From the NCBI GenBank assembly GCA_025174535.1, contig JALBUN010000023.1:2356001-2420000 (forward strand): a stretch of 64,000 nt of DNA. The letters are read 5' to 3'. How positions within the stretch are numbered: the stretch's first letter is position 1; each line of letters starts with the position of its first letter. This document shows, one piece after another, positions 23,007 through 34,880 of the stretch. The DNA is from Cantharellus purpuraceus. Its lineage: Eukaryota > Basidiomycota > Agaricomycetes > Cantharellales > Hydnaceae. The notes below the pieces were generated by a model, which worked only from the letters and a program-made list of their open reading frames with translations, made no database searches and had not been told where the DNA came from. Both the position numbers and the translations under genes were made by a program.

Positions 23007-24581
23007 TTATTCCTTGTGTCGACTGATTTTCTCAACACCAGCCCCCTTGCTGGTGATGCGACCTTGCGCCTGGTAGACAAGTCAGCGTCTGATTCCAACG
23101 AATGAAACACGACTCACATCGTCACCGTCATCGTCTTCCGAGTCACGGCCAGTGTCGTTCTCGCCCTCGGAATCCTCATCTTCCTCGTCCATACTTGCAG
23201 TGCTTGTTGCAGGACTTGCATTTGACACGTCCTTATCTTCCCTGGTTTCAGGCATCCTAGGGAGCACTTCCGCGTGGGAACCTGTGGAAGGAGTTCTAAT
23301 CAGGGGAACCGAGGAACCGGAGGAGGCGGTTCTGAAGAGGGGAACTGATGCACCAGAAGATGCAGTCCTCAAAAGAGGGACAGAATTGGAGGAGCCGGCA
23401 CGCGAAAGAGATGGGATGGAAGTGGGGGTGACAGTACCACTGCCATCCCCAGATTTGTGATGGTGGCGAGGATGGTGATAGGGAGCTGGAATGCTGACAG
23501 CTCTGTAAATATGATGTTCCTCGTGATCTTTAGGTTGTGACTCGGCGTCTTGGCTGGCGGAGGTCTGGCACTCTTTCGAGCCGTCTTTCGAGCCGCGTGA
23601 GGGGACGCTGGTGTCCGGGAGAGCAGGAGGGGAGGCCGATTCGCGCGCCTCCTGTTCTCTCTTCTCCTGCTCGCGCTGGGCCCGTCTCTTTTTGACCCAG
23701 TTCATGCCACTGCCATCATCACCCTCGTTGTCAACGTCGTTGCCGGCGCCAAGAACTTTTCCTTTGCTCTGCAACTTGGCCCAGTCCGGGCCGGACCTTG
23801 ACTTGGCAGGGTCACTTGTAACGCTGCCCATGCCACCGTAGCCCCACTCGACAAACTCGGGCTCGTACGGGGCCTGGGTGTGGGGGACAGAGGAGAGACG
23901 GCGGCCGTAGACGCGACCGTTGAGCATGCGCTGGCCGTCCTTGCGGCCCTTGCTGGAGGAGCCCTCGGACATGACAGGAGCGAGGGGGACGCCGTCCTTG
24001 TAGACATGCGAACGTTCGACCTCCTTTGCGGAAGGGACGGCACGGGAGCCGGTGCTCATGCGGCGGACGAGCGGGGGGCCACTGGGGGCGTCGTCGGGGG
24101 CGTCGTAAGCGGGCCTTGCCGAGTCTCTGGAGGAGATGCGGAAGAGGGCCGGGCAGGACTCGTCGGCGGAGGCGGCGCCGGAGGGGAGGAGGGGGTGGAG
24201 GAGGGGCCCGAGGAGCTTCTGGGGCCAGGACCTGGGCTTGTGTTTTGTGGGCGTGTCGTCGGGGTGTGCGGTGGAGACAGAGGAGGGGCGTGCGGCAGGC
24301 GACGGGGACGGGGCTGCGGCGTCGAGGGGCTGCGAGTCCGAATCCGACTCGTAGAAGACGGTGGGGAGATCGTCGCGGCGGGGTGCAGGGAGAGGCGCGA
24401 AACGAATCTTTCGGGAGGAGGCGTCGCCCTCGGTGGAGGAGGTCTGGGAGGCAGAGGAGAAGGAGGAGGAGGGCGGGCGGTGGAGCGGGGAGGGGTGGGT
24501 GCGGGGGTTGAGGAGGATGCCGGGGGTGCTGGCTGCAGCATTGAGCAGATACGTGGAATGCGAGGACACCACAGCCGTCAT
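23007..24581 (-). CDS. Low-complexity Ser/Pro-rich fungal protein, unidentified
   Basis: A long first exon (24581-23118) is followed by a 48-nt GTGAGT..AG intron and a short last exon ending in KISRHKE at 23007, about 508 codons in all. The unspliced reading would end in a non-conserved tail, so the splice is preferred. Visible features: an N-terminal SSRKIRFAPLPAPRRDDLP motif of the kind repeatedly seen in basidiomycete hypothetical proteins; WPQKLLGPLLHPLL, which may be amphipathic; a charged helix (WVKKRRAQREQEKREQEAR); three 11-aa repeats of the form S(V)PLxRTxSSG; and an acidic C-terminus. It is mostly predicted disordered. No enzymatic motif, signal peptide or membrane span. Many Ser/Thr-Pro sites would suit kinase control, which is inference. 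Confidence 0.7.
23275..23400. repeat. 33-bp tandem repeat in the low-complexity gene
   Basis: Three to four degenerate 33-bp units on the minus strand, each encoding an 11-residue SVPLxRTASSG motif. In frame and coding. Confidence 0.6.
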
Positions 24582-24691
24582 GCAGGCTCTGGTCAGAAAG
24601 TCGGAGTCTCAATTTCATTCCAAGACACCCTTACCTCAGCAAAGGATGACTCACCATTTGGGGCATATCAATCTAATCAGCACGCGCGCCA

Positions 24692-24729
24692 GTCACGTGA
24701 CCATCACGTGAATCATCCGCGCTGACTCA
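24692..24729. promoter_or_regulatory. CACGTG palindromes and TGACTCA site in the GLR1 divergent promoter
   Basis: GTCACGTGAC (24692-24701) is a perfect 10-bp palindrome. A second TCACGTGA lies at 24704-24711, and TGACTCA at 24723-24729. CACGTG is the bHLH (Cbf1-type) core and TGACTCA the bZIP (Gcn4/AP-1-type) core. They lie in the 269-bp gap between the low-complexity gene (-) and glutathione reductase (+). Sulfur and redox control of GLR1 is plausible but inferred from motifs only. Confidence 0.5.
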
Positions 24730-24850
24730 TCGCTGCTGACGCTTCTCCTCGTTCGCTCTGGCTTCCCGTCTCATTCAGGTCAGTCGCTGCCCCTGCTTGA
24801 CTCGCCGTGTCCTCACCCGTTCTCTCAAGATCACACGCGCATTTGCTACC

Positions 24851-26684
24851 ATGCCTCCCGTCTCCGCTCCCAGCCCAGGTCGCTATGATTTCCTCGTCGT
24901 CGGCGGTGGCAGCGGCGGCATGGGTGCCTCGGTGAGCTCCGCGCTGTCTGCTGCTCGTCTGCCCGCTCACGCGCCCCCCCCGCCCAGCGCCGCGCCGCCT
25001 CCTACGGCAGAAAGGTGGCTTTGATCGAGGGCACAGACAGACTCGGCGGCACATGTGTCAACGTCGGTGAGAGCACCCCTCTTTCCTTCCCTGCTCGCCA
25101 GTGACCCGCTTCTGCGCAGGCTGTGTCCCCAAAAAGGTCAGCTGGCAGCCTTGTCGGCCCTCCTCGTCTTCTCTCACATCGTCCTGCAGATCATGTGGCA
25201 CGCCGCCGATGTGGCGGACAAGATACGAGCAGGCCCGTCTTTCGCCTTTCAGGACCTGCCAGGCCCAAACTTTGACTGGCACTCCTTCAAGGCACAGCGC
25301 GACGCTTACATCAGGAGACTCAACGGCATCTACGACGCCAATCTCGTCAAGGACAAGGTCGAGCACCACGAGGCCTGGGCCCGCTTCCTCGACCCCCACT
25401 CCCTCGAACTCACCCGTCCCGACGGCTCAAAGTACACCCTCCACGCAGACCACATCTGCCTCGCCGTCGGCGGCACCCCCACCCTCCCCACCAACGACCA
25501 GATCCCCGGCGCCGACCTCGGCATCGACTCTGACGGCTTCTTCGACCTCGAGTCCCAGCCCAAACGCGTCGCCGTCGTCGGCGCAGGCTACATTGCCGTC
25601 GAGCTCGCCGGCATCTTCAACACCCTCGGCTCCGAGACCCACCTCCTCATCAGGAGGGACCGCGTCCTCAGGTCGTTTGACCCCCTCCTGCAGGACACCC
25701 TGACACACTGGATGGAGCACACCGGCATGAACATCCACAGACACACCAACGTCGTGCGTGTCGAGGGCCAGAAAGGCGGCCCGCTCACCGTGCACACGGA
25801 TGGCGGCGAGAAGATCGAGGTCGACACGCTGCTGTGGGCCATCGGACGCCACGCCAATACCGCCGATCTGGGGCTCGCCAATGCTGGCGTCAAGCTCGAC
25901 GACAAGGGCGACATTGTGGTTGACGAGTACCAGAATACGAGCGCACCCGGTGTCACCGCGATTGGCGACGTGGCGGGCCATGCGTTGCTCACCCCTGTCG
26001 CGATTGCCGCCGGGAGACGCCTTGCCAATCGCTTGTTTGGCCCGTCAAAGTATAAGAACGACAAGTTGGATTATACAAATATCCCGACTGTCGTGTTCGC
26101 GTGCGTGCCTGCGTGCTGCCCACGTGTGCGTGTACTGACGAGGGTGCTAGACACCCGCCAATTGGGACGGTGGGTCTGACAGAGCCCGAGGCGCGTGCCA
26201 AGTACGGCGACGCCGTCAAGATCTGTGGGTAGCACGCGTGTCTCTGGCACGGTTCGCACTCACGCGCATTGACAGACAAATCGTCGTTCCGCGCGCTGTA
26301 CTTTTCGATGCTCCCCGAGGCACACAAGGAGCCGACTGTGTACAAGCTCGTCGTTGTCGGGGAGGAAGAAAAAGTGGTTGGAGTGCATATTATTGGGATG
26401 GGGAGCGACGAGGTGACGCAAGGGTTTGCGGTGGCTGTCAAAATGGGCGGTGGGTGACGATGTTTCGTGGTGTGTTGTTCGTGCTCACGTGGGGTTTAGC
26501 CACCAAGCAGGACTTTGATGACACCGTCGCTATTCATCCAACGTGCGTCTAGCTTGCGTGTGTGTGTTCTGACTCGCTGACTTTTTTTGCTCTAGGTCGG
26601 CAGAAGGTCTGTTTTGGACTTGTGTGCGCCGTGTGTGTTGTTCGCTGACGGCGTCGTGTGGCAGAATTGGTCACGCTACGATAA
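24851..26684 (+). CDS. GLR1: Glutathione reductase
   Basis: Multi-exon gene of about 480 codons. The FAD-binding motif GGGSGGMGAS joins across an intron to RRAASYGRKVALIEG. The redox-active disulfide is GGTCVNVGCVPKK, and the NADPH-binding fold is VAVVGAGYIAVELAGIFNTLG. The second FAD motif is AIGDVAGHALLTPVAIAAG. The C-terminal catalytic His-Glu segment HPTSAEE is split by two introns around an 11-nt exon (26596-26606), and the protein ends ELVTLR. It reduces glutathione disulfide with NADPH in cytosol and probably mitochondria. The ATG at 24851 gives a cytosolic form. The same frame stays open upstream to 24740 without an ATG and would add a basic, Ser/Thr/Arg-rich leader. Confidence 0.96.
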
Positions 26685-27063
26685 GGTGGATCGTGTATGT
26701 TACTACCAGTGAAAATAACTCTATTGTAGTTGTGCATGGTCAGGGTGTATACGGCTCGTGGGTGTGGAAAGGCACACCGCCCATGAAGACTATAGAGCCT
26801 GCAAATTAAAGTGTACTTTACAAAGGCGTAGATTGGTTGCACGCGCCGCATTGCAGCAACGACTGGCCTAACTCACCCAATGCGATCAGACTCCAAGCGA
26901 GACAAAAGTCATATTCTCAGCGGCTACGGAAGCATTTTCCGTCCGAGGGCGCATCTGTAGACGTGAAGGGGGCATCCAAACGTCGACGGGCACACTGGTG
27001 CGAGCAACTTGGGTGATTGATTGACGATTGCGATTATTGCCACTGGATCGCCGACGGACCATC
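26685..27063. other. Intergenic region between GLR1 and HAT1
   Basis: About 380 bp holding the GLR1 3' UTR and HAT1 upstream region. I see no further gene or repeat. Confidence 0.45.
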
Positions 27064-29095
27064 ATGGCCAGCGCAGACTCCCCCCTGTGGACTGCCAACT
27101 CGAACGAGGCGCTGCACTTGTCTCTTGTGCGGGCGAAGGAGGACAAGGGCGCTGGGGAGGACTTTGAGGATTTTCATCCCAGCTTCACGTATCCGGTGCG
27201 TTTTGTGCTGATTATAGGGCATGGCGTGATGCGTATGCTGATGCTTATCCTCCTCGTGTGTAGATATTCGGGGAGGACGAGAAGATATATGGGTATCAGG
27301 AATTACGCATCGACGTGCGTCCACTGTCCCCTCCTTACTCTCGCAAATGATCCCAAACCTGGGGGACAAGGGACACGCTCACTAACGTGCGGGTGCGTTT
27401 TCATTTGCAGCTCAAATTCGCCTCGGGCTCTCTTGCGCAATTTTTCTCTGTAAGACACTCCGCCGCGCTTCCCAAGACGGCAGATGATATCGAAGGCACC
27501 TTGTACAAGTTCATTCCCTCCGGTCTGTCTTCTTTCTGTCTTGCTCTCTTCCCTCCCCCCTCACGTTCACTTCACACTTTCCCCGCCTCGCGCTTTCAAT
27601 GCCCCTCCCGCTACTGCCCCCTCCCGCTATTATTAGACTATCTCAAATCCGAGCCCGAGTTCCTCAAAAAAGTAGAGCACGATGCGACAGCCTTCCGCCC
27701 GCCCGGCACGAAAATCGTGTCCTACGCGCGCCGCGCGCCGGAGGCGGGACACGGCAAGGGCAAAGGCAAGGGTAAGACCCGCACGGACGAGCCTGTCGAC
27801 GAGGAGGATGACGATGCGGTTGTGTACGAGGTGTATCATGTAAGTGTTCCTTTCGAACGCGCATACCGTGAGGGCGATGGGGTGGTTGTGGGTGAGTGAA
27901 GCTACTGGTCGCTGATGCGTTTGGCATGTGGTTTGTGGTGGACAGGCGACAATGGCGACGCCGGGGTTTCGGGATTATCATCGGCGGATGCAGCTTTTCA
28001 TATTGTTATATATTGAGGCGGGGTCGTATATTCAAGAGGACGATGAGCGGTGGGAGTTTGTGGTCTTGTATGTGGTCGCGCATTGTATTGCTGCCAGGCA
28101 CTGACTGCGCCCAGGTATGAGCGACGACGACGAAAAGATGCGGACCGCACGGCTGTATATCATTTCATGGGGTATTCTTCCCTGTATCCATTCTGGTGTT
28201 GGCCAGATAAAATTCGGCTGCGACTGAGGTGAGTTGTCCTCGTTGATTTCCTGCGTGATCGGTGTTCACACTGCCCTCCATCATCCAGCCAATTTGTAAT
28301 TCTTACTCCGTATCAACGACAAGGCCACGGCTGTATGTGATTGCTCCCGATCACACTGTCGTTCTCCATCTGATCCCCCACCACTGACCCATAGCCGAAC
28401 TCTACAATGCACTGTACCGGTACCTCCTGACCCGGGACGACGTCCTCGAACTCACCATCGAAGATCCAGCAGAGGCATTCGAAGATCTACGCGACAAGAA
28501 TGACCTCCAGATGCTGCTCGCCAACGAAGCCTTTACACGCGAAGGCTCAACAGGATCCGGACCGTCCTATCCGACGAGCCGCGGAAAGCTGGGTCCCCCC
28601 GCTGACAAAGCCTGGGCCGAAAAGTGGAGGGTCCAGCTCAAACTTGCCAAAGTAAGCAAAAACCCCCCTTCCCTGCATTCATTTCCAATACAATAGACGA
28701 AGATCCCTGTGTTGGGGCGCTAACCATTATGAACCATGGCGTGTTGCACACGTATATAGCGGCAGTTTCAGCGACTCGTGGAGATGCTTATCTTGCGAAC
28801 ACTTCGACCTCAGGATATCAGGGCTACACGGGCCTTCCGCCTCCAGGCAAGTTAATTGTCGCTTCACAGTCTTTGTTGTATCCCCTTATGGCTACACCGT
28901 AGGTCAAGGAACGGCTGTATCGATTCAACTATGTAGGGTTCATTCAAATAGCATTCGTCATGTTGTCGGGGCTGACACATTCCCTGTCAGGATGCACTGG
29001 TGCAACTGGATAAAGATGAGCGGATCGAGAAGTTGGAAGCCACGTACCAGAACGTGCGGGAAGGATATCAGCAGATCTTAGCTAGGGTTCAATAA
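27064..29095 (+). CDS. HAT1: Histone acetyltransferase type B catalytic subunit HAT1
   Basis: The ATG at 27064 opens MASADSPLWTANSNEALHLS. The N-terminal HAT1 domain follows (FHPSFTYP|IFGEDEKIYGYQELRIDL, then FASGSLAQFFSVRHSAALP). Next come a low-complexity insert (GHGKGKGKGKTRTDEP) and the GNAT core: FRDYHRRMQLFILLYIEAGS, YHFMGYSSLYPFWCWPDKIR and RLRLSQFVILTPYQRQGHGS, where Q-R-Q-G-H-G is the acetyl-CoA pyrophosphate loop. The C-terminal domain ends in YQQILARVQ. Short introns cut the gene at eight to ten points. HAT1, with an RbAp46/48-type partner, acetylates newly made histone H4 on K5 and K12. No missing key residue is seen. It converges on the dynamin gene. Confidence 0.94.
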
Positions 29096-29308
29096 ATATA
29101 TGCAGGCATTCCCAAAAGGCATCCTCAGATCCAAAATATATAAGTAGTGTGAAACAGCAAAAGGTATTATATCCGTATGCATAGTGAACATGTAATGTAA
29201 ACCCAGCTAGTGTCCGTCATGGAGATGCCCGCATCCTCTACACGCCGGCCACAATCCTAGAAACAAAAAGCTTAGCATCATCAGATGAACCCTAACAGCT
29301 CAAGGTAC

Positions 29309-32062
29309 TTACTCCTCGGCCTTGTTGAGAGCCTGCACCATCGACACGACTTCTTTTCGCCGACTGACAACAAATTCCGACTCCTTCAGCAACTCGTCCA
29401 AGACCTCGGGCTTGTAAAGCTCTTCCAGAAGCTCGCGTTGCAAGGCTTCTTTCGAGTGGTTGACGAGGGTGAGAGAAATAGCTTTAGGCACCATATCAAT
29501 CATCTCGCGTTTCACAATATTGAAATACGAGTGAATGAGCAGCTCTGGAGGGGATGGGTCAGAGAAAGCAATAATGACAGACATGCATGTCGGACTTACT
29601 AATGACTTCTGTCTCCATTGTTTCCCGCTCACTCAAAGCGGCCTGTGGTCTAATAATTGGTGGTGGCTGTAGTCGCGAGAGTCAGACCCGGTCCGGATAC
29701 AATTAAGGGTGTACCCTTACCGACTCCATCGTCGGCGCCCCTTTCTTTTTGGCTGGTTGCCCCTTGGCCGCCCCCGAGAAGAATGAACCGAAGAAACTGG
29801 GCTCCTCCTTTTTGAGGTCCACATCCAAATCCTTATTATTGTTAATGGTACCAGGAGCAAGCTTGCCAGTCTTTGGGTTATCAACCGCCGGTGCAGGTTT
29901 GTTGGCGTTCAAACGATCCGTAACAATCGCTGTCGCCTACTGAACAGTTTAGCAGCAGTCGTTCTATAGTCTGCAAAATACACACCCTGTGCCCGCTGAG
30001 GAAGTCGGGATGTGTCGTATTGACATAACAAGCTTGCATGCTTCAAATGTAAATGCCCGTCAGTCTGGAAGATTAACGTCCAAACTGAAAATTACATACG
30101 CGACCAAGTCAGAGACAAGCTTAGTCGTGGGTGTCATGGCCTTCTTGAAAAAGGCTACCACAACAGCGTTAAATCGCTCTCGTAACGCAGGGTATCGTCT
30201 AAATGCTTGCTACAGCACGGGTTAAACCTGAATATAAGTGTCTAGCCAACAGCAAACAAGAGACATACAATCTTGGAAAGTAGTTGCCCTAATATGCGGA
30301 TGAGTTCATCATATACCAACTGACAGCATTTTAGCCCAGGGTCCTCTAATCGCTTGATTTGCTGTTTAACGATAACTTCGAACGCAGTAGTACCAACAAA
30401 GAGAGCAGGCGTCGAACCCTGGAAAAGAGTTTATATTACCCACGGACATCCTATGCGCGTTTGACCTACCGAAGAATTGTATAAGATTGTCCGGATGTCT
30501 CCATCTTTAACTTGATCAAATGGATCTATGGCTTTGACACCATTGTTGAATAGCTCGTGGAATACGAAACTGATTCTTGCACCACCCGAAAGTTCGTTGA
30601 GGGAAAGATCGTTTGTATTTCCGTCGATAACAGTGCGGAATTCGGAAGTGAACTCAGTGATGACAGAAAGAACAACGTTTCCTGAATTGCCATCGCCCAT
30701 AGGCCCACCAAGGGTCTGCAGCTCAGCACTGTATTTCTGTTGTTGTTGGGTGATGCGCGCCTTGATGTCGGGTAGAGTTGCACGAATATGGTGCATCAGG
30801 ATCTGAAAGTGAAGATGTGGATAAAGTTTAAAGAAAAGAAAGTGGAGCATCACTTACAGTATTCAGTTTACGGGCAAGGAAAGGAGTACCGCAGTACTGG
30901 CTTTTGCTCTTGTAAGATGGGTGATTCTCAAAAAATAACCGCTCATTCTCTAATGCAACACTGATGGCTTTGGACTGCTCAATATCCCGCTGACCACGAT
31001 TGACCACTGGAACATAACCCAGCCTAAGAGGAATGATGCGTCCAGCAAGGATGTCTACAACGTCGGTTCCCTGGTCCCTGGTAAAACAACAGTCGTTGGC
31101 TAATGGATTAATCGAAACAGAGTGCAGGACATACATCAGATCGACCTTCGTCAGTACACCAATTGTACGGGTACCCTCCGGATCGACTTCCCGCGCCATC
31201 TTCAAGCCATCCGAATTTGCCAAATCTGTGTTTGCTGCTGTGACGGCTAAAATGACACATGACGGTCTGGAGATATACTTGAGAAGCATATCCCGTATTT
31301 GACGTTCGATGTCCTTGGGTTGATCTCCGACAGGAACTTTAGTCAGACCCGGAAGATCAACGAGTGTAAGAGTGACAACGTGAGGAGAAAATACACGGAG
31401 ATTGATAGGTTGTGGTGAGATACCTGTCGAATTGAAGAGGACTATGAGCCGAAACAATGACTTGCGGTCCCAATATTCTTACCCGCATTCTTCCCTGTTT
31501 TCGCCTCCGTATCTCGTACTATCTCCGCTCGTATCTTGCTAAAGTCATAGAACTTCTCATTAGGAAGGTGAAGAAACTCTCCCCATTCGTTTTCGTTTAT
31601 CTGAGCATCGTTTCCATTCGGTTTTTGGCCGTCAGCTTTCAACCCGGCGTCAGTATGATGACTATATGTCACTTATCATGTACATACCAACAATACCATT
31701 TACAGCAGCTCGAGCGGGAGCGGGTCGGTTTATCAATTGTAATATCTGCAATTGTCGCTTTCAGACACCGTGCTCAGCGCATATTGCATATTCAGCCTCA
31801 CCAGCGGTCGTCGAGTGACAATACCAGTTCCGCGCGGTAAGAAATCCCGACCTACAATATTCTGTAAAGAGTCGGTGTGCTGATAATGCTTCTCGGACTG
31901 CAAACCCACCTCTAACACGCTACTTTTCCCGCTGCTCTGACTCCCCAAAACGCAAATTTGGGGAAGATCAATGGAGGCGGCCGAGGAGCCAACTGCAGAA
32001 AACACATCCTGGAGTTTGTTAATTACAGACACAATCTCTAGGCCAAGACCACTTTGCGTCAT
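29309..32062 (-). CDS. VPS1: Dynamin-like GTPase of the Vps1/Dnm1 family
   Basis: The gene starts at 32062 with [21 protein letters not shown]1/P-loop [14 protein letters not shown]2-region RPLV, G3 [15 protein letters not shown]4 [18 protein letters not shown]. The middle domain follows ([20 protein letters not shown]), then a variable insert ([20 protein letters not shown]) and the GTPase effector domain ([20 protein letters not shown] ... VQALNKAEE). The absence of a PH or proline-rich domain, and the FFGSFF-containing insert, fit fungal Vps1 (vacuolar sorting, peroxisome fission, endocytosis) better than Dnm1, but this is by memory. About twelve short introns. The 5' exons between 31,450 and 31,900 are placed approximately. 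Confidence 0.9.
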
Positions 32063-33262
32063 GTTGGCCGGGCTGGTGAGAGCTTTAGAGGAATTGTAGT
32101 CAGTAGAAAGCTGGCGCAGTCACTTTGCACCGTAGGCAGCGCAGTAGTTTGATTCCGTCGCGGAGTTGGAATACTATCATAGTCTCAGCGTTCAGAGCGA
32201 CAAAATAAAACCTTCTACAGCGTCCTCCTCCTCATGCACACGGTTTGACCACGTTGTGAATAAAGATTATCATGTCTGGGATTCATTCTCGGTTTCAATG
32301 CGGTGATAGACGCTTACTGTAACAAATTCGTTCGCATTGTAACAATTCTCCTGGCTGGCCCTGACGAACCTCGTCAAAGCTGTTAAGGGTCTTCTGAGTG
32401 CATCACTCTTCTCCTGGTGCAGGTTATCTCTGGATACTCCACCCGGTCAGGTATCTTATTTCCTCCGAATTAATAGGCGCTGCTTGCTCTAAGGCTATAG
32501 TTCCCAATGTCGCTTCGCGTTCGTCATCTTCAGCTTCTCTTCGACGCACTCACCGTAAAGCTCGAGTAATAATGGGAAGGTCCGAGGACGCCACTCCCAA
32601 GCGCTACGCATATAACAAGGGATCCTTAAAGCAAGCCCTGTCAACGGGGCCCTGGAAATTCACCTAATTGTTTACTGACGCTTCGAGAATATCATCCGGA
32701 TCACAATCTACTAGTAAAGGTTAGCTATAGACAAGGCATTATATGGGCTCTTTTCCTTGATGGTCGTCATGATCTGAAACATCCCTTTAGTAAAAATCGC
32801 CAAGCCGAGTGACCGACTTCATGATCCAGCCGGTACATGCCGATAAGCATGAACGATTGAGAGTGAATGACACCATCTGTGTTCCGTCCTGCAAAGAATC
32901 CGATCAAGGAGGAATGTTTAGCGCCACAGGCCTAGATGACCAATCTAGAGCTACTACTTAGCTGGTGGTGCCTCGCAAGAGTCGCTCTCGCGTCAAGTCA
33001 CCGGTTCTGCTTCTGTGAGTAAGGACGCCCATACTTATCTCAATCTAGGGCTCGTCACATCTTGTGCCGCCATTGTAACTGGCGCTGCAGCAATGCTACT
33101 TTCGGTTATGTTTACATGTGCAGGGTCGTCACGGCTGTATGTATTTTCCTTTGCTTTATAACTTGATTGCGCCTTGGGTCTGCCCCAGTCCTCTCTTGGA
33201 TTCCTGGTCTCCCATTACTTTTCTCACACAATTCTAGAGTCGAATTGATAGTCTTGTTTCTT
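32063..33262. other. 1.2-kb intergenic region
   Basis: Lies between the divergent starts of the dynamin gene (-) and the Zn2Cys6 gene (+). No open frame here has convincing codon usage or homology. No repeats or RNA genes are evident. Presumably promoter and 5' UTR sequence of both genes. Confidence 0.45.
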
Positions 33263-34619
33263 ATGGAGTCACCATCGTCACCAAGCAATTCGTCACGCCA
33301 TATTGACCGCTCTCGATCAGTCGCTTGTCGCGAGTGCAGAAGGTCCAAGATTCGATGTTCGCGTACATTCCCTTGTGACGCCTGCGTTCGTCGTGGTTGC
33401 ACGTTCGTCTAGGTTCTATTCCTGTGTTGGATCACGAGCTTATTATTGCTCATTTCAGTGACATATGTCCAGATGGTAAGGGATACAGCATTCTTGTCAA
33501 CAATGAGATAGTGTTTTTTTTATTCTGCACTGTGCAACAGGAATCAAACAGACAAAACGTTCGAAGTGAGTGCATTGTCATGTCGCATACTGTCGATGCT
33601 CAATCCACCTAGAACAGACGAGACTCTTTTGCAAGAAAATGCTCGCCTTGTACGACGCATTCGGCATTTGGAAGGCATTCTGCTATCGATGGAACATCCA
33701 GCTGCCTTATCTGATGATCTGTACAACGATCCCTCTTCTCCCAGTCAAGAATCCCAATCATCCGAGATGCAATCCATGTCTGACTTGCCGGACCCGAAGG
33801 TAAACGATACTCTCCTCTCAACACATGATCGGGACATAAACAATTCAGTGGTATGCGGTATTCTTTATATATCGTTCCTACTTTCATAAGCTTATTGTCC
33901 TTGCTTTCTAGGGTTTGTCATGCGTTGCTTATATGCGCCCATCCTGACGTCCCAAATTATGTAGCCAGCGCTCACTAGGAGTGACAATTGCTCATATCCA
34001 TCACAAGGAGAACCTGATTTTGTACACGATGCTATAAGGGCTCTGAAATTCCAGCTTACACGGAATCGGGCCTCTCTAGGGCCAGGTTTTCAATTTGCGT
34101 TACGGGCCTTGCTGGAACTCCGTCGCACATGTGGGATCATTGATACCCATAATTCTAGTGAAGGCAGACTCTTGGTGAGTAGGAGAAAGTCTCTCAGAAC
34201 TGTAAGCTCACCCATTCGCTCTAATACAGGACGTGACTTCATCAGAAGTCCACAGTACTACCTTCTCAATCCCGTCACCATCATCTACCTCACCATCATC
34301 ATCTTGTGGGCCTCTATCAGACACACTCGCTTTAGCATCAGAGATTGATGCCAATCCCAGACCTCCAGCGCTGACAGATGGCATGGAACAACTCGATTGT
34401 CATCTGTCAAACATGACTATACCCACCTTCCCATCTTCAACAGATGGTGATCGAATACAGTTCACAACTCTTCATGTCTCTGATCAATTCGGGGAATCAC
34501 TCTTTCAATCAGGCCAAGAAAGCCCTGGGCAAGGCAATGAGTCGATGAGCTCTGAGCTGTGCCAACGGCTGTTGCTAGATCTGGCGATCATGCAGGAGAA
34601 AGAAGGTTGGAGACCCTGA
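33263..34619 (+). CDS. Zn2Cys6 (fungal zinc cluster) transcription factor, short form
   Basis: The first exon has MESPSSPSNSS followed by the zinc cluster ACRECRRSKIRCSRTFPCDAC. The last cysteine is supplied across an intron (RRGCTDICPDG). Next are a basic linker (GIKQTKRSK) and a short coiled coil (ETLLQENARLVRRIRHLEGI), as in Gal4-type DNA-binding regions. A region with ALKFQLTRNRASLGPGF and LRALLELRRTCGI follows, then a Ser/Pro-rich tail ending DLAIMQEKEGWRP. About 300 residues; the large fungal-specific regulatory domain seen in many family members is absent, so it may be naturally short or 3'-truncated. Its final codons and 3' flank are duplicated at 50,745, beyond the transposon island. 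The exon around 33,900-33,970 is uncertain. Confidence 0.75.
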
Positions 34620-34790
34620 AGTGAGATGGAGATATGAATAAGGGAAGTCGTGTACGATATTCCCAGCATATAAACAAATGTTACAAAATACTGTTTGTCG
34701 TTATATTGACTTCAAGGCTGGCTAGTTGCACACTGCGAGAAGGGTTGTAAACTTCCTGCGGTGTGCATCCACAGACCATAGTGCGCATCA
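34586..34790 (+). repeat. Left copy of a ~200-bp duplicated segment flanking the transposon island
   Basis: Starts GATCATGCAGGAGAAAGAAGG within the last codons of the Zn2Cys6 gene and runs to about CATAGTGCGCATCAC. It matches 50,745-50,946 in the same orientation with mainly transition differences and a few indels. Confidence 0.8.
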
Positions 34791-34880
34791 CATCTTTACA
34801 GCGATTTCAAACGACGCGCGTCGTTTTTTTTTTTTCTTTCTCAGAGGCGTCGGCTGCAATTAGGCGCCAGAAGAGGTTCG

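Noticed and set aside
23812..24725. Several long open frames on both strands in the GC-rich region, Arg-, Gly- or Pro-rich
   Set aside because: Shadows of the low-complexity minus-strand gene; no conserved motif and extreme composition.
24797..24850. TTG at 24,797 annotated as the normal GLR1 start
   Set aside because: No ATG supports it; kept only as a finding on possible non-AUG or spliced isoforms.
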